Notes: a model not told the origin generated them from the sequence alone. Counted from the stretch's first letter, positions 41,318 to 49,410 are shown. The stretch: 64,000 nt of DNA from Ensifer adhaerens (GCF_002007205.1 NZ_LAZS01000008.1:124001-188000); one strand, 5' to 3'. A program made the numbers and translations.

Positions 41318-42484
41318 TTAGCCATGGACCTTCTCCAAGGACGCGGCGATCGCGATCGGCTCCGCCTCAACGCGAGCGCCTTCCTTATCGAAGAGCACCG
41401 TGCGCTCCGGCATGATCTCGACATCGACCGGCTGGCCGAGGGTGAGAGAAGCGGCTTCAGACGGCGTCGCCTTCGACGTCATCACTTCGCCGATCGCGTC
41501 AAGGCGGGCATGGACGATGACCTCAGAACCGAGGAACTCCATGCGCTCGACCCGCGCAGACAGTCGACCGGCAGCGGCCGCGCGGAAACGGACGAATTCC
41601 GGGCGAATCGCTAGTTTCACCGGTGCGTCCGGCGCCTGCCCGCGCTTTGCCAGCAGGGCAAGATCGCCAAAGCGCACGATGCCGGCGGCGTCACTGCGGG
41701 TTTCGAGCACATTGACCTTCGGCTGGCCGAGGAAGCGCGCGACTTCGATATGGGAGGGGTTGTCGTAGATCTCCTTCGGGCTCGCCAGTTGCAGGAGATT
41801 GCCGCCGATCATCACGGCGACCCGGTCGGCCATCGACAGCGCTTCCGACTGGTCGTGGGTGACGTAGAGCGTCGGCACGCCGGCCCGGCGGTGCAGGTCG
41901 ACGATCTCGCCACGGGCATGGACGCGCAGGTTGGCGTCGAGATTGGAGAGCGGCTCATCCATCAGGAAGACCGCGGGACGGCGCACCATGGCCCGGGCGA
42001 GCGCCACGCGCTGGCGCTGGCCGCCGGACATCTGGCCGGGCTTGCGGTCGAGCAGATGGTCGATCTTCAACGCCAGCGCCATCTCCTTGACCTGTCGCTG
42101 AATGTCGCTGCGGATCTGCTTCTGCCCCGGCAGAAGATTGCCTATGACCGGCAGGCGCTGCGTCGCTGTCAGCCGCCGCATGGCGAGCGGCACGGCGATG
42201 TTCTGGCCCGCCGTCAGATGCGGATAGAGAGCATAGGACTGGAAGACCATCGCGACATTGCGATCGGCCGCGACCATGCGGGCAACGCTGCGGCCGCCGA
42301 TGACGATCTCGCCGCTGTCGCCGTGATCGAGACCGGCGACGATGCGCAACAGCGTGCTCTTGCCACAGCCTGAAGGGCCGACGAGCGCGATGAACTCACC
42401 AGCCTCCGCCTCCAGGCTGACGCCCTTCAATATGGCGTTGCCGCCATAGGATTTGGTGATGCCGCGAAGCGAAAGCACGCTCAT
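41318..42484 (-). CDS. ABC transporter ATPase, UgpC/MalK type
   Basis: Energy subunit of 388 residues. Motifs are [16 protein letters not shown] (Walker A), [17 protein letters not shown] (signature), [13 protein letters not shown] (Walker B) and VTHDQSEAL (switch His). A C-terminal regulatory TOBE domain (about 235-385) contains [10 protein letters not shown]. It overlaps the metallophosphoesterase gene by four bases (ATGA). Such ATPases can be shared among several sugar transporters. Confidence 0.93.
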   Translation of the reverse strand: MSVLSLRGITKSYGGNAILKGVSLEAEAGEFIALVGPSGCGKSTLLRIVAGLDHGDSGEIVIGGRSVARMVAADRNVAMVFQSYALYPHLTAGQNIAVPLAMRRLTATQRLPVIGNLLPGQKQIRSDIQRQVKEMALALKIDHLLDRKPGQMSGGQRQRVALARAMVRRPAVFLMDEPLSNLDANLRVHARGEIVDLHRRAGVPTLYVTHDQSEALSMADRVAVMIGGNLLQLASPKEIYDNPSHIEVARFLGQPKVNVLETRSDAAGIVRFGDLALLAKRGQAPDAPVKLAIRPEFVRFRAAAAGRLSARVERMEFLGSEVIVHARLDAIGEVMTSKATPSEAASLTLGQPVDVEIMPERTVLFDKEGARVEAEPIAIAASLEKVHG

Positions 42485-43323
42485 TGCGCCGCCTCCACAA
42501 GGACCTTCTTCTTCGCCGCCAGCGGATAGACTTCCTCGACGATCGGATCGAGCACATGGTTGACGAGGCCCGGAACCCGGACGATTTCGCTCGAGACGCC
42601 AGCGTCGGTGAACTCGTGCACGACGGCGCCGACCAGCCGCTCGCCCGGCATCGGCCGTTCCAGCGTGTCGATGATGAAGGAGGTCGGCGGCGCCCAGACG
42701 AGCGAGGTGCCGGCATGTTCACCCGCCCAGGCCCAGTGCAGGTGGCCGCTTGCATGCAGCGCCACCTCGGCATCGGCGAAGAGCTCAAGGAGGCGCTGGC
42801 GCTGGCGCGGACGAATGCCCCAGTAGCCGGTGTCGCCTTCCAGCGGGTCATCGACGAAGAGCGGCTTGTGCGCGAAGATCGCCACCTGGCGGCCATCACG
42901 CCCCTGCAACTGTTCTTCTAGCCAACGGAACTGCCTGTCCTCCTCCTCGTCCTCGAAGCCGAAGAGCAGGCTGTTGAGCCCGATCAGCCGCCAGTCGCCG
43001 TGGTCGCGGCCCCAGTAGTCCGGACCGGCGAGCCGGCGCCAGCGGGCAAGCCGCTCAGCATCGACCGGCTGGTGCGAGCCCGGCAGGTGGCCGACATCGT
43101 GGTTGCCGGGAACGGTCAGCACCGGCATCGAGAGCTGGCCGATCAGGCCGAGCGAGAAGGCAATGTCGTCTTCGTGGTCGGCACCGTCGATCGTCACGTC
43201 GCCGGTATGGACGACGAGATCGGGCGCCACCTCCTCGATCCAGGCGCGAACCGGTTCCCAATTGCCGTTGAAATGGCTTTTGGCGGGGCTGAGATGGGTG
43301 TCGCTGATCTGGACGATCTTCAT
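42481..43323 (-). CDS. Calcineurin-like metallophosphoesterase (CpdA/GpdQ-type)
   Basis: A 280-residue dinuclear-metal phosphodiesterase. Metal ligands are visible in ISDTHLSP (D and H near residues 7 and 9), HTGDVTIDG, VPGNHDVGH, FAHKPLF and SGHLHWAW. There is no signal peptide, so it acts in the cytoplasm. The family includes 3',5'-cAMP phosphodiesterases and glycerophosphodiesterases. As the first gene of a Ugp-like transport operon, it takes the place that ugpQ has functionally in E. coli, which favours glycerophosphodiester cleavage over cAMP hydrolysis. That is inference, not shown by the residues. Confidence 0.87.
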   Translation of the reverse strand: MKIVQISDTHLSPAKSHFNGNWEPVRAWIEEVAPDLVVHTGDVTIDGADHEDDIAFSLGLIGQLSMPVLTVPGNHDVGHLPGSHQPVDAERLARWRRLAGPDYWGRDHGDWRLIGLNSLLFGFEDEEEDRQFRWLEEQLQGRDGRQVAIFAHKPLFVDDPLEGDTGYWGIRPRQRQRLLELFADAEVALHASGHLHWAWAGEHAGTSLVWAPPTSFIIDTLERPMPGERLVGAVVHEFTDAGVSSEIVRVPGLVNHVLDPIVEEVYPLAAKKKVLVEAAQ

Positions 43324-43383
43324 GGAAACGGGCCTCCGACGATGGATTGCGGTATCCGCGTCGGAGAGCTGTTCTCCCCTCGT

Positions 43384-43454
43384 CTGCGGTTGGCCGCAGT
43401 CTTTAGGGAGCCGCCATGTCAGATTGGTAACAGCCGTTCTCAGCTGATTTTCAG
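43384..43454 (-). promoter_or_regulatory. Candidate PHO-box promoter and leader hairpin of the Ugp-like operon
   Basis: On the minus strand, CTGTTAC-CAAT-CTGACAT (43416-43433) matches 11 of 14 core positions of the PhoB box CTGTCAT-N4-CTGTCAT. Two more CTG half-sites upstream (43437-43454) continue the roughly 11-base spacing. TAAAGA lies 10 bases downstream as a possible -10. CTGCGG-CCAA-CCGCAG (43384-43399) then forms a small leader hairpin. The operon start is 93 bases from the box. Confidence 0.5.
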
Positions 43455-43553
43455 TTTCTCCATGAAAGCGTCATCTTCAGAAAACCCGACAGGCCGCGAA
43501 ATCGGCGCGGACGTGCGCCCATTGAGGTGGGTCGCCGTTGTGTACGCCGAACT

Positions 43554-44501
43554 TCAGAGCGTTGCGCCGCGCTCGGCCCGCGATGTCGTCGGGCAGGATT
43601 GCTCCATCACGGTCGAAAGCATCGCGTTCGACGCGTCAGCCTCGGCGACGACCCACTCACGAAAGGCCTGGATCTTCTTCTGCCGCCTGCTGCTTTGCGG
43701 ATAGACCAGCCAGTAGGCGCGGCCGTCGCGCACGACATGCTCGAATGGCCGGATCAGCCTGCCGCTCTTCAGCTCATCCATCAGGAAGGTCGAGACGGCG
43801 ATGGCAATGCCGTGATCCGCCAGGGTCGTGGCGACATCCATCGCCTGGACGTCGAAGATCAACTCGGTGCCGTTGCTTGCCGGTGGCTCGACGCCGGTTT
43901 CGATCATCCATCGCCGCCACCAGTTGGCGTTGCCGAAACGCCGGACTCTGAGAACGTCGGAGGGCTCCTTGAGCTGGTGTTTTTCCAGGAAGGACGGGGT
44001 GCAGATCGGCACGTAATCGAGCGGGAACAGCGGAAACACGTCGTTGCCCGGCCAGTCGCCAGCGCCGCTGCGCACCGCAAGATCGATGGCGTCACGCTTG
44101 AAGTCGACCAGATCGGTCGACATGTGCACCCTTATGCTGATGTTCGGGTGGGCCGTCTGAAACGATGCGAGCCGCTGGCCGAGCCAGCTCGAGACGACGG
44201 TCGGAAGCACCGAAATGTGCAGGTGGTGTTCGGTCTTGTCGGCGATCTCGGAAAAAGCCGCGCCGAGAAGGTCGATCGCCTCCGTCACCTTTGGCGCGAG
44301 CTGCCGCCCGGCGGCGGTCAGCCGCACTTCGCGCGGGAGGCGCACGAACAGCGGCGCGCCGATACGATCCTCCAAGAGCCGGATCTGGTAGCTGACGGCC
44401 GCCTGCGTCATGCCGAGCTCTTCGGCGGCGCGGGTGAAACTCAGGTGCCTGGCCGCCGCCTCGAAGGCGCGCACCGCACTCATGGGGGGAATCTTGCTCA
44501 T
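43554..44501 (-). CDS. LysR-family transcriptional regulator (GcvA-like)
   Basis: A 315-residue LTTR. The N-terminal winged HTH is FEAAARHLSFTRAAEELGMTQAAVSYQIRLLEDRIG. The effector domain (about 92-300) is of the GcvA/AmpR subgroup, with LAVRSGAGDWPG and VAMD-like segments. It is divergent from a DUF1127 gene and separated from it by a short AT-richer gap. A LysR-type motif (ATAA-N7/8-TTAT) occurs in that gap and again just ahead of the metE riboswitch, which suggests it may control both. The effector is unknown. Confidence 0.9.
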   Translation of the reverse strand: MSKIPPMSAVRAFEAAARHLSFTRAAEELGMTQAAVSYQIRLLEDRIGAPLFVRLPREVRLTAAGRQLAPKVTEAIDLLGAAFSEIADKTEHHLHISVLPTVVSSWLGQRLASFQTAHPNISIRVHMSTDLVDFKRDAIDLAVRSGAGDWPGNDVFPLFPLDYVPICTPSFLEKHQLKEPSDVLRVRRFGNANWWRRWMIETGVEPPASNGTELIFDVQAMDVATTLADHGIAIAVSTFLMDELKSGRLIRPFEHVVRDGRAYWLVYPQSSRRQKKIQAFREWVVAEADASNAMLSTVMEQSCPTTSRAERGATL

Positions 44502-44510
44502 GGAACTGAG

Positions 44511-44526
44511 ATAAGCATTCTTTATG
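44511..44526. promoter_or_regulatory. LysR-type site between the LysR and DUF1127 genes (copy 1)
   Basis: ATAAGCATTCTTTATG lies 10 bases upstream of the LysR start codon. It has ATAA/TTAT ends consistent with a T-N11-A LysR-family site. It is nearly identical to the copy at 44904-44920, which has one extra T. Confidence 0.5.
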
Positions 44527-44615
44527 CCAGTATGCGAGAAATCGCTTTGCGCGAAGCCGCAAAAACCCTCACTTTTTTCGCGAACACACGCCCTTGAGAA
44601 GAAGTGAGGATAGCA

Positions 44616-44927
44616 ATGCTTAGCGCAGTGCGATCAACGATTTACCATGTCCTGAACTGGGCCGGCAACGCACTCAACCCGACCATCGCCATCGATGCCT
44701 TCAGCGAGTTCCAACTCCGAGACATCGGCCTGACGCGTGACCTGGAGCACATCCGCGCGCGCGTCGGCGATACGGCCGATCCGTGGCACTGGCCGGAGGA
44801 GGATGCTTCGACCAAGCCGCAACCGTCCCGTGTGCGGATAGCAATGGAAACACCTCGTCCTGCCACTGTCTCGCCGCGTGCGGCAGTGGGAGAAAATAAA
44901 GACATAAGCATTTCTTTATGCGATTGA
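44616..44927 (+). CDS. DUF1127-domain small protein
   Basis: A 103-residue protein. The DUF1127 helix with its conserved Arg-rich core appears as FSEFQLRDIGLTRDLEHIRARVG (residues about 32-54). The rest is low-complexity and variable. DUF1127 proteins of Rhizobiales are small regulators implicated in phosphate and carbon metabolism and RNA turnover. The ATG at 44616 follows GTGAGG; a GTG twelve bases upstream is possible. Its last codons contain the second LysR-type motif, so its 3' end overlaps the regulatory region of metE. Confidence 0.82.
   Translation: MLSAVRSTIYHVLNWAGNALNPTIAIDAFSEFQLRDIGLTRDLEHIRARVGDTADPWHWPEEDASTKPQPSRVRIAMETPRPATVSPRAAVGENKDISISLCD
44904..44920. promoter_or_regulatory. 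LysR-type site upstream of the metE riboswitch (copy 2)
   Basis: ATAAGCATTTCTTTATG matches copy 1 except for one inserted T. It is followed at once by TTGACG (44924-44929), a plausible -35 for the metE transcript, with CATTGT 17 bases further as a weak -10. It lies inside the last codons of the DUF1127 gene. Confidence 0.45.
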
Positions 44928-44960
44928 CGGAAAGCTCGGGACAGGGCATTGTCGCCCCAT

Positions 44961-45181
44961 CGTGGTTCTTCGCCCGCCTTTTGGCGGGACGGAGCTAAGA
45001 GGGAATTCGGTGCGGCGCCTTGAAAAGCGCCAAGACCGGAGCTGCCCCCGCAACTGTAGGCGGAGAGCGGCCGTTCGATGATGTCACTGAGGAAGACGCC
45101 TCGGGAAGACGGAACGGTCCGCGACGACCCGCAAGCCAGGAGACCTGCCGCGATGAACAACGTCCACGGGCGGGGTGTCCG
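44961..45181 (+). promoter_or_regulatory. Cobalamin riboswitch controlling metE
   Basis: All landmarks of the AdoCbl riboswitch are present. GGAGCTAAGAGGGAATTCGG is followed by the L5 region CTGCCCCCGCAACTGTAGG (45042-45060), a CACTGAG...CTCGGGAAG segment, and the conserved GCAAGCCAGGAGACCTGCC (45132-45149). Downstream, GTCCACGGGCGGGGTGTCC (45162-45180) offers GCGGGG for a kissing contact with CCCCGC of L5, the usual regulatory hairpin. B12 binding should shut off the B12-independent methionine synthase. Confidence 0.93.
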
Positions 45182-45266
45182 ATGAGGCGCGTTGAGGACG
45201 CGGGATCGCTCTCGCGCCACGGCTGCGTCGCATTCAAGCCTTGCCCATAACCTTCGGGGTAAGGAA

Positions 45267-47618
45267 ATGACCATCAAGACTGCCAATCTCGGCTTCCCGC
45301 GCATCGGCCGCCGTCGCGAACTGAAATTCGCGCTCGAACGCTATTGGGCCGGAAAGGCCAACCGCGACGAACTTCTCGATACCGGAGCGAAGCTCCGCGC
45401 CGAAAACTGGGCCGCGCAGAAGGCGCGCGGCATCGACGTCATCCCGTCGAACGACTTCTCCTTCTATGACCACGTGCTCGATGCCGCCCTGCTTGTCGGC
45501 GCAATCCCGCCGGCCTATGGCTGGAAGGGCGGCCCGGTCGATCTCGACACCTATTTTGCCATGGCGCGCGGCTCGACTGGCACGCCCTGCACCGCCGGCT
45601 GCAACCATTCGGGAAGCAGCGGCACTCCCGCGCTCGAAATGACCAAGTGGTTCGACACCAACTATCACTACATGGTGCCCGAGTTCGACACGGATCAGCG
45701 CTTCGAGCTCACCCACAATCAGCCGCTGGAAACCTTCCTGGAAGCTCAAGCCCTCGGCTATCGCACACGCCCCGTGCTTATCGGCCCGGTGACACTGCTG
45801 AAGCTCGGCAAATCGAAGGGCGGCGACTTCGATCCGATCGATCTGATCGAACGGCTCCTGCCCGTTTACGTGAGGGTCCTGGCGGAGCTTGCTGACGCCG
45901 GCGCCGATTGGGTCCAGATCGACGAGCCCTGCCTGGCGCTCGATCTCGCGGACAAGGACCGTCGCGCCCTCGACCTCGCCTATCGCACGTTCGACACCGA
46001 CGTGCCCGGACTCAAGATCATGCTGGCGACCTATTTCGGCTCGATCGGCGACAACACGGCAACGGCATTGGCGCTGCCGGTCGCCGGACTGCATGTCGAT
46101 CTCGTGCGCGCCCCGCAGCAGATCGACACGCTCATCCAATCGGCTCCGGCGGACCTGGTGCTATCGCTCGGGGTCACCGACGGCCGCAACATCTGGCGGA
46201 CCGATCTGGCCGGCCTGTTCCGCCGGCTGCAGCCTCTCATTTCGGCCCACGGCCGCGACCGCATCGAGCTCGCACCTTCGTGCTCACTCCTGCACGTGCC
46301 TATCGATCTCGACCTGGAGCGTGCGCTCGATCCGGAACTGTCCTCCTGGCTCGCCTTCGCTACGCAGAAGCTCGAGGAACTCAGCCTGCTTGCCAGCGCC
46401 TTCGAGCCGGGGTTTGCCATTCCCGAGCACGTTTTCACCGCCTCGATCGCGGCTGCCCAAGCGAGGCTCACCTCCCTCAGGATCCATGATCCCCTGGTCG
46501 CCGGGCGCTTGAAAGCGCTGACGGATGCGGACAGCAAGCGGCAATCCCCGTTTGCGGCACGCCGGGCACTGCAGGCGAAGAAGCTGTCATTGCCGCTCTT
46601 CCCGACAACGACGATCGGATCCTTCCCACAGACATCGGAGGTCCGGCAGGCACGCTCGCTGCATGCCAAAGGCGAGCTCAGCTATGTCGATTATGTCGCC
46701 TATCTTCGGCGAGAGACCGAGCAGGCAGTGCGCTGGCAGGAAGAGGTCGGCATCGACGTACTCGTTCACGGCGAGTTCGAGCGCAACGACATGGTGCAAT
46801 ATTTTGGCGAGCAGCTCTCGGGCTACGCCTTCACCCAGAGCGGCTGGGTGCAGAGCTACGGATCGCGCTGCGTGCGTCCGCCCGTTATCTTCGGCGACGT
46901 TTCGCGACCGAACCCGATGACGGTCGAGTGGGCGACCTTCGCGCAGTCGCTGACCGATCGCCCGGTCAAGGGCATGCTGACGGGTCCGGTCACAATGCTG
47001 CAATGGTCCTTCGTGCGCGACGACCTGCCACGTTCGGTGGTGTGCCGGCAGATCGCACTGGCACTGCGCGATGAGGTCTCCGATCTCGAGGCCGCCGGCA
47101 TCGCCATCATCCAGATCGACGAGCCGGCACTGCGCGAAGGCCTGCCGCTGCGAAAGGCCGATCGCAAGGCCTATCTCGACTGGGCGGTGGAGTGCTTCCG
47201 TCTCAGCGCAGCCGGCGTGAGCGATGCGACGCAGATCCACACCCATATGTGCTATTCCGAGTTCAACGACATCATGGCCGCAATCGCGGCGATGGATGCC
47301 GACGTCATCTCGATCGAGACGTCGCGATCGAAGATGGAACTGCTCGGCGCCTTCACCGACGAGGCCTATCCGAACGAGATCGGCCCGGGCGTCTACGACA
47401 TCCATTCGCCACGCGTGCCCGGCGTCGAGGAAATCGTGCATCTCATCGAAAAAGCGACCGAGGGCCTCACGCCGGACCAGATCTGGGTCAATCCCGATTG
47501 CGGGCTGAAGACCCGGCGCTGGGAAGAGACGCGGCCTACCCTCGTCAACATGGTCGCAGCAGCGAAGGCGCTGCGCCATAGGCCAAGGGCTCCGTCACGC
47601 GAGTTCGTCCGCGCATGA
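45267..47618 (+). CDS. metE: Cobalamin-independent methionine synthase
   Basis: Transfers a methyl group from 5-methyltetrahydropteroyltri-L-glutamate to homocysteine, making methionine without B12. The 783-residue length matches MetE. The N-terminal half starts with LGFPRIGRRRELKFALERYW. The catalytic half has TTTIGSFPQTSEVRQAR, QIDEPALREGLPL, HTHMCYSEFNDI and IWVNPDCGLKTRRWEE, with zinc-binding His and Cys in the last two. The ATG at 45267 has GGGGTAAGGA upstream. The preceding cobalamin riboswitch implies repression when B12 is available and MetH can work. The gene overlaps the following thioesterase gene by four bases. Confidence 0.97.
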   Translation: MTIKTANLGFPRIGRRRELKFALERYWAGKANRDELLDTGAKLRAENWAAQKARGIDVIPSNDFSFYDHVLDAALLVGAIPPAYGWKGGPVDLDTYFAMARGSTGTPCTAGCNHSGSSGTPALEMTKWFDTNYHYMVPEFDTDQRFELTHNQPLETFLEAQALGYRTRPVLIGPVTLLKLGKSKGGDFDPIDLIERLLPVYVRVLAELADAGADWVQIDEPCLALDLADKDRRALDLAYRTFDTDVPGLKIMLATYFGSIGDNTATALALPVAGLHVDLVRAPQQIDTLIQSAPADLVLSLGVTDGRNIWRTDLAGLFRRLQPLISAHGRDRIELAPSCSLLHVPIDLDLERALDPELSSWLAFATQKLEELSLLASAFEPGFAIPEHVFTASIAAAQARLTSLRIHDPLVAGRLKALTDADSKRQSPFAARRALQAKKLSLPLFPTTTIGSFPQTSEVRQARSLHAKGELSYVDYVAYLRRETEQAVRWQEEVGIDVLVHGEFERNDMVQYFGEQLSGYAFTQSGWVQSYGSRCVRPPVIFGDVSRPNPMTVEWATFAQSLTDRPVKGMLTGPVTMLQWSFVRDDLPRSVVCRQIALALRDEVSDLEAAGIAIIQIDEPALREGLPLRKADRKAYLDWAVECFRLSAAGVSDATQIHTHMCYSEFNDIMAAIAAMDADVISIETSRSKMELLGAFTDEAYPNEIGPGVYDIHSPRVPGVEEIVHLIEKATEGLTPDQIWVNPDCGLKTRRWEETRPTLVNMVAAAKALRHRPRAPSREFVRA

Positions 47619-48409
47619 CCGACCACACTGAGACGGCGCCGGGGAGAACCTCGGCGCCTGCCACCCTTATCGACATCGTTTTTCCCGGGGATACCAATCA
47701 CCACGGCACGCTCTTCGGCGGCGCCGGTCTCGCGCTCATGGACCGGGTCGCCTTCATCATTGCCACCCGTCACGGTCGCGTCCCCTTCGTGACCGCGTCC
47801 TGCGATCGGATCGACTTTCGTGCGCCAGCGCGCATCGGACAGATCGTCTGCTTCACCGGCCGCCCGGCGCGGGTCGGGCGACGTTCGATGACGATTGAGA
47901 TCGAGATGATCGCCGAAGACATCGCCACCGGCGGCCGCCACCTATGCAGCCGGGGCACGTTCACCATGGTCGCCACGCCTGGTATCGAGCAAGCGGATTG
48001 GACATTGCCGCCGCTCGATCGAGCGATGACCGCGCCCGAAGAGGCGGGCACGCTATGCATGGTCGACATTGTCTTTCCCGATCAGGCCAACAGCTTCGGC
48101 GCCATGTTCGGCGGCGACGCCCTTGCGCAGATGACCAAGGCGGCCTTTGTCGTCGCGACGCGCCGGAGCCGCCGGACGACCGTGCTTGCCTCCTGCACCG
48201 GCATGGACTTCAAGCACCGGATCATGATCGGTTCGATCATCGAACCCATCGCCCGCATTGTGCGGACGGGTCGCAGTTCGGCCACCGTCGAGGTCGAACT
48301 CTGGTCGGAAGAGCTCCTCACCGGTCTGCGACAGCGGACTGTTACCGGAACTTTCGCTATGGTCGCCGTCGACGAGGACAACCGGCCCGTGGCCGCTTTC
48401 GCTGCTTGA
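47615..48409 (+). CDS. Double-hotdog acyl-CoA thioesterase
   Basis: A 264-residue protein made of two YciA/BFIT-like hotdog domains (about 14-115 and 145-250). Each starts with a similar motif: DIVFPGDTNHHGTLFGGAGLALMDRVAF and DIVFPDQANSFGAMFGGDALAQMTKAAF. The first holds an NHHG catalytic-type motif and the second has NSFG instead, so one active site may be lost, as in other tandem thioesterases. It overlaps metE by four bases and is thus co-transcribed under the cobalamin riboswitch. A link between acyl-CoA hydrolysis and B12 shortage, for example relief of propionyl/methylmalonyl-CoA build-up, is inference. Confidence 0.85.
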   Translation: MTDHTETAPGRTSAPATLIDIVFPGDTNHHGTLFGGAGLALMDRVAFIIATRHGRVPFVTASCDRIDFRAPARIGQIVCFTGRPARVGRRSMTIEIEMIAEDIATGGRHLCSRGTFTMVATPGIEQADWTLPPLDRAMTAPEEAGTLCMVDIVFPDQANSFGAMFGGDALAQMTKAAFVVATRRSRRTTVLASCTGMDFKHRIMIGSIIEPIARIVRTGRSSATVEVELWSEELLTGLRQRTVTGTFAMVAVDEDNRPVAAFAA

Positions 48410-48478
48410 TGGAATGGGGCGTCCGCACCAGGGGCGCACCATCCACAGCCTTGGTGCCAAAGGCCCGTTTACTCCCCG

Positions 48479-48487
48479 TTATCCACA
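48479..48487 (+). promoter_or_regulatory. DnaA box upstream of the nrd promoter
   Basis: TTATCCACA is a perfect consensus DnaA 9-mer. It lies 50 bases upstream of the nrd -35 and could link ribonucleotide reductase transcription to replication, as DnaA boxes do at E. coli nrdAB. A chance match in 64 kb is not unlikely. Confidence 0.4.
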
Positions 48488-48536
48488 CTGCAAAAGAAAC
48501 TACCCTCCTACCCCCGCCGTCTGCACACGGAACCTA

Positions 48537-48573
48537 TTGACGCAGATTTCCGATGAACTACTATATCTAGTGT
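48537..48573 (+). promoter_or_regulatory. nrd promoter overlapped by an NrdR box
   Basis: TTGACG (48537-48542) and TACTAT (48559-48564) form a 16-base-spaced promoter. CTACTATATCTAGTGT (48558-48573) matches 13 of 16 positions of the NrdR box ACACTATATATAGTGT and covers the -10. A second, tandem box about 31 bases upstream, usual for NrdR, is not convincing here. Confidence 0.65.
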
Positions 48574-48802
48574 TCGAGGTTCTTCCGATTCGCAAGAATT
48601 GGGAGCTAAGACGGGAATACGGTGCGCCGGCGGGTTTTCCGTTCAGGCTATGCCGTAGCTGCCCCCGCAACTGTAGACGGCGAGCAACTGTCCGGAATTG
48701 GACCACTGAGGCATGAGGCCTCGGGAAGGTCGGGATGGAAGCTGAGACCCGTGAGCCAGGAGACCTGCCTCGATCACCAAACGTCCACGGGCGGGGTGTC
48801 CG
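48574..48802 (+). promoter_or_regulatory. Cobalamin riboswitch upstream of nrdHIEF
   Basis: The element shows the same landmarks as the metE copy. GGGAGCTAAGACGGGAATAC is followed by L5 GCTGCCCCCGCAACTGTAG (48658-48676), CACTGAGGCATGAGGCCTCGGGAAG, and GTGAGCCAGGAGACCTGCC (48751-48769). The downstream hairpin GTCCACGGGCGGGGTGTCC is identical to the metE one. It should repress the B12-independent class Ib reductase when coenzyme B12 allows class II NrdJ to work. Confidence 0.92.
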
Positions 48803-48890
48803 GAGGGGTTGAGTGCATTGCGGCAGGATGAGCCTGCTTCATCATCTCGACGTCTCCCCGGCAGCCTGTCGAAAGCTTCGGGGTGAAGTC

Positions 48891-48953
48891 ATGTCAGTTT
48901 CTTCCAGTTCAGATCAACCTTCTGCGGAAGGGTGCGCTTTGTTGCGCGCCTGA
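48891..48953 (+). CDS. Possible 20-codon leader ORF behind the nrd riboswitch
   Basis: ATG at 48891 opens a 20-codon frame (MSVSSSSDQPSAEGCALLRA) preceded by CTTCGGGGTGAAGTC. The same CTTCGGGGT segment precedes metE at its start codon, so the two riboswitches seem to share an initiation-region platform. No homology was recognised. It may be a leader peptide or a remnant of a former riboswitch target; the real nrdH start is 225 bases further on. The stretch between them (48954-49177) shows no other gene. Confidence 0.35.
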   Translation: MSVSSSSDQPSAEGCALLRA

Positions 48954-49177
48954 TCGAAAAATCGCGCCCTGAAAACCCGCATCCGCGGAATTCCTGAGCG
49001 CCCGACCAGAACGAGCCGGCCCGGTTGCGTAACCGACCTTGGGCCAGCTTGACGACATCAACTCTGGTCGAGGCGATCGGAGAACGATGTTTTGCGCCCT
49101 GTCGCCAAGCCCACGGTTCGCGTTCGCGCGACCCGACGACTTTTTGCGCCCATTTGCCAGACCCTCACGAGGAACCC

Positions 49178-49399
49178 ATGTCGATCACCGTCTACAGCAA
49201 ACCCGCCTGCGTCCAATGCACCGCCACAACCCGCGCGCTCGACCGCCAAGGCATCGACTATCGCCTCGTCGATATCTCCGAGGATTCCGATGCATTCGCG
49301 CTGGTGCAGGGTCTTGGCTATCGACAGGTCCCGGTCGTCGTCGCCGGCGAACGGCATTGGGCGGGCTTCCGTCCTGATATGATCGGTTCGCTTGCCTGA
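49178..49399 (+). CDS. nrdH: Glutaredoxin-like NrdH redoxin
   Basis: Electron donor for class Ib ribonucleotide reductase, 73 residues. It has the redox-active CVQC motif in SKPACVQCTATTRAL (residues 11 and 14) and the cis-Pro region YRQVPVVV. The C-terminal HWAGFRPD segment is typical of NrdH. GAGGAA precedes the ATG. It is first of nrdHIEF, 11 bases before nrdI. Confidence 0.96.
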   Translation: MSITVYSKPACVQCTATTRALDRQGIDYRLVDISEDSDAFALVQGLGYRQVPVVVAGERHWAGFRPDMIGSLA

Positions 49400-49410
49400 G
49401 GTGAGAGGCG

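Noticed and set aside
41011-41424. Upstream extension of the UgpA-type permease gene
   Set aside because: The extra 138 codons cover the palindromic repeats and spacer and have no homology; the ATG at 41010 begins the conserved part.
43554-44501. LysR protein as a MetR orthologue because it neighbours metE
   Set aside because: The effector domain reads as GcvA/AmpR type, not MetR. Only the shared DNA motif supports a link, so it is kept as a finding and not as a name.
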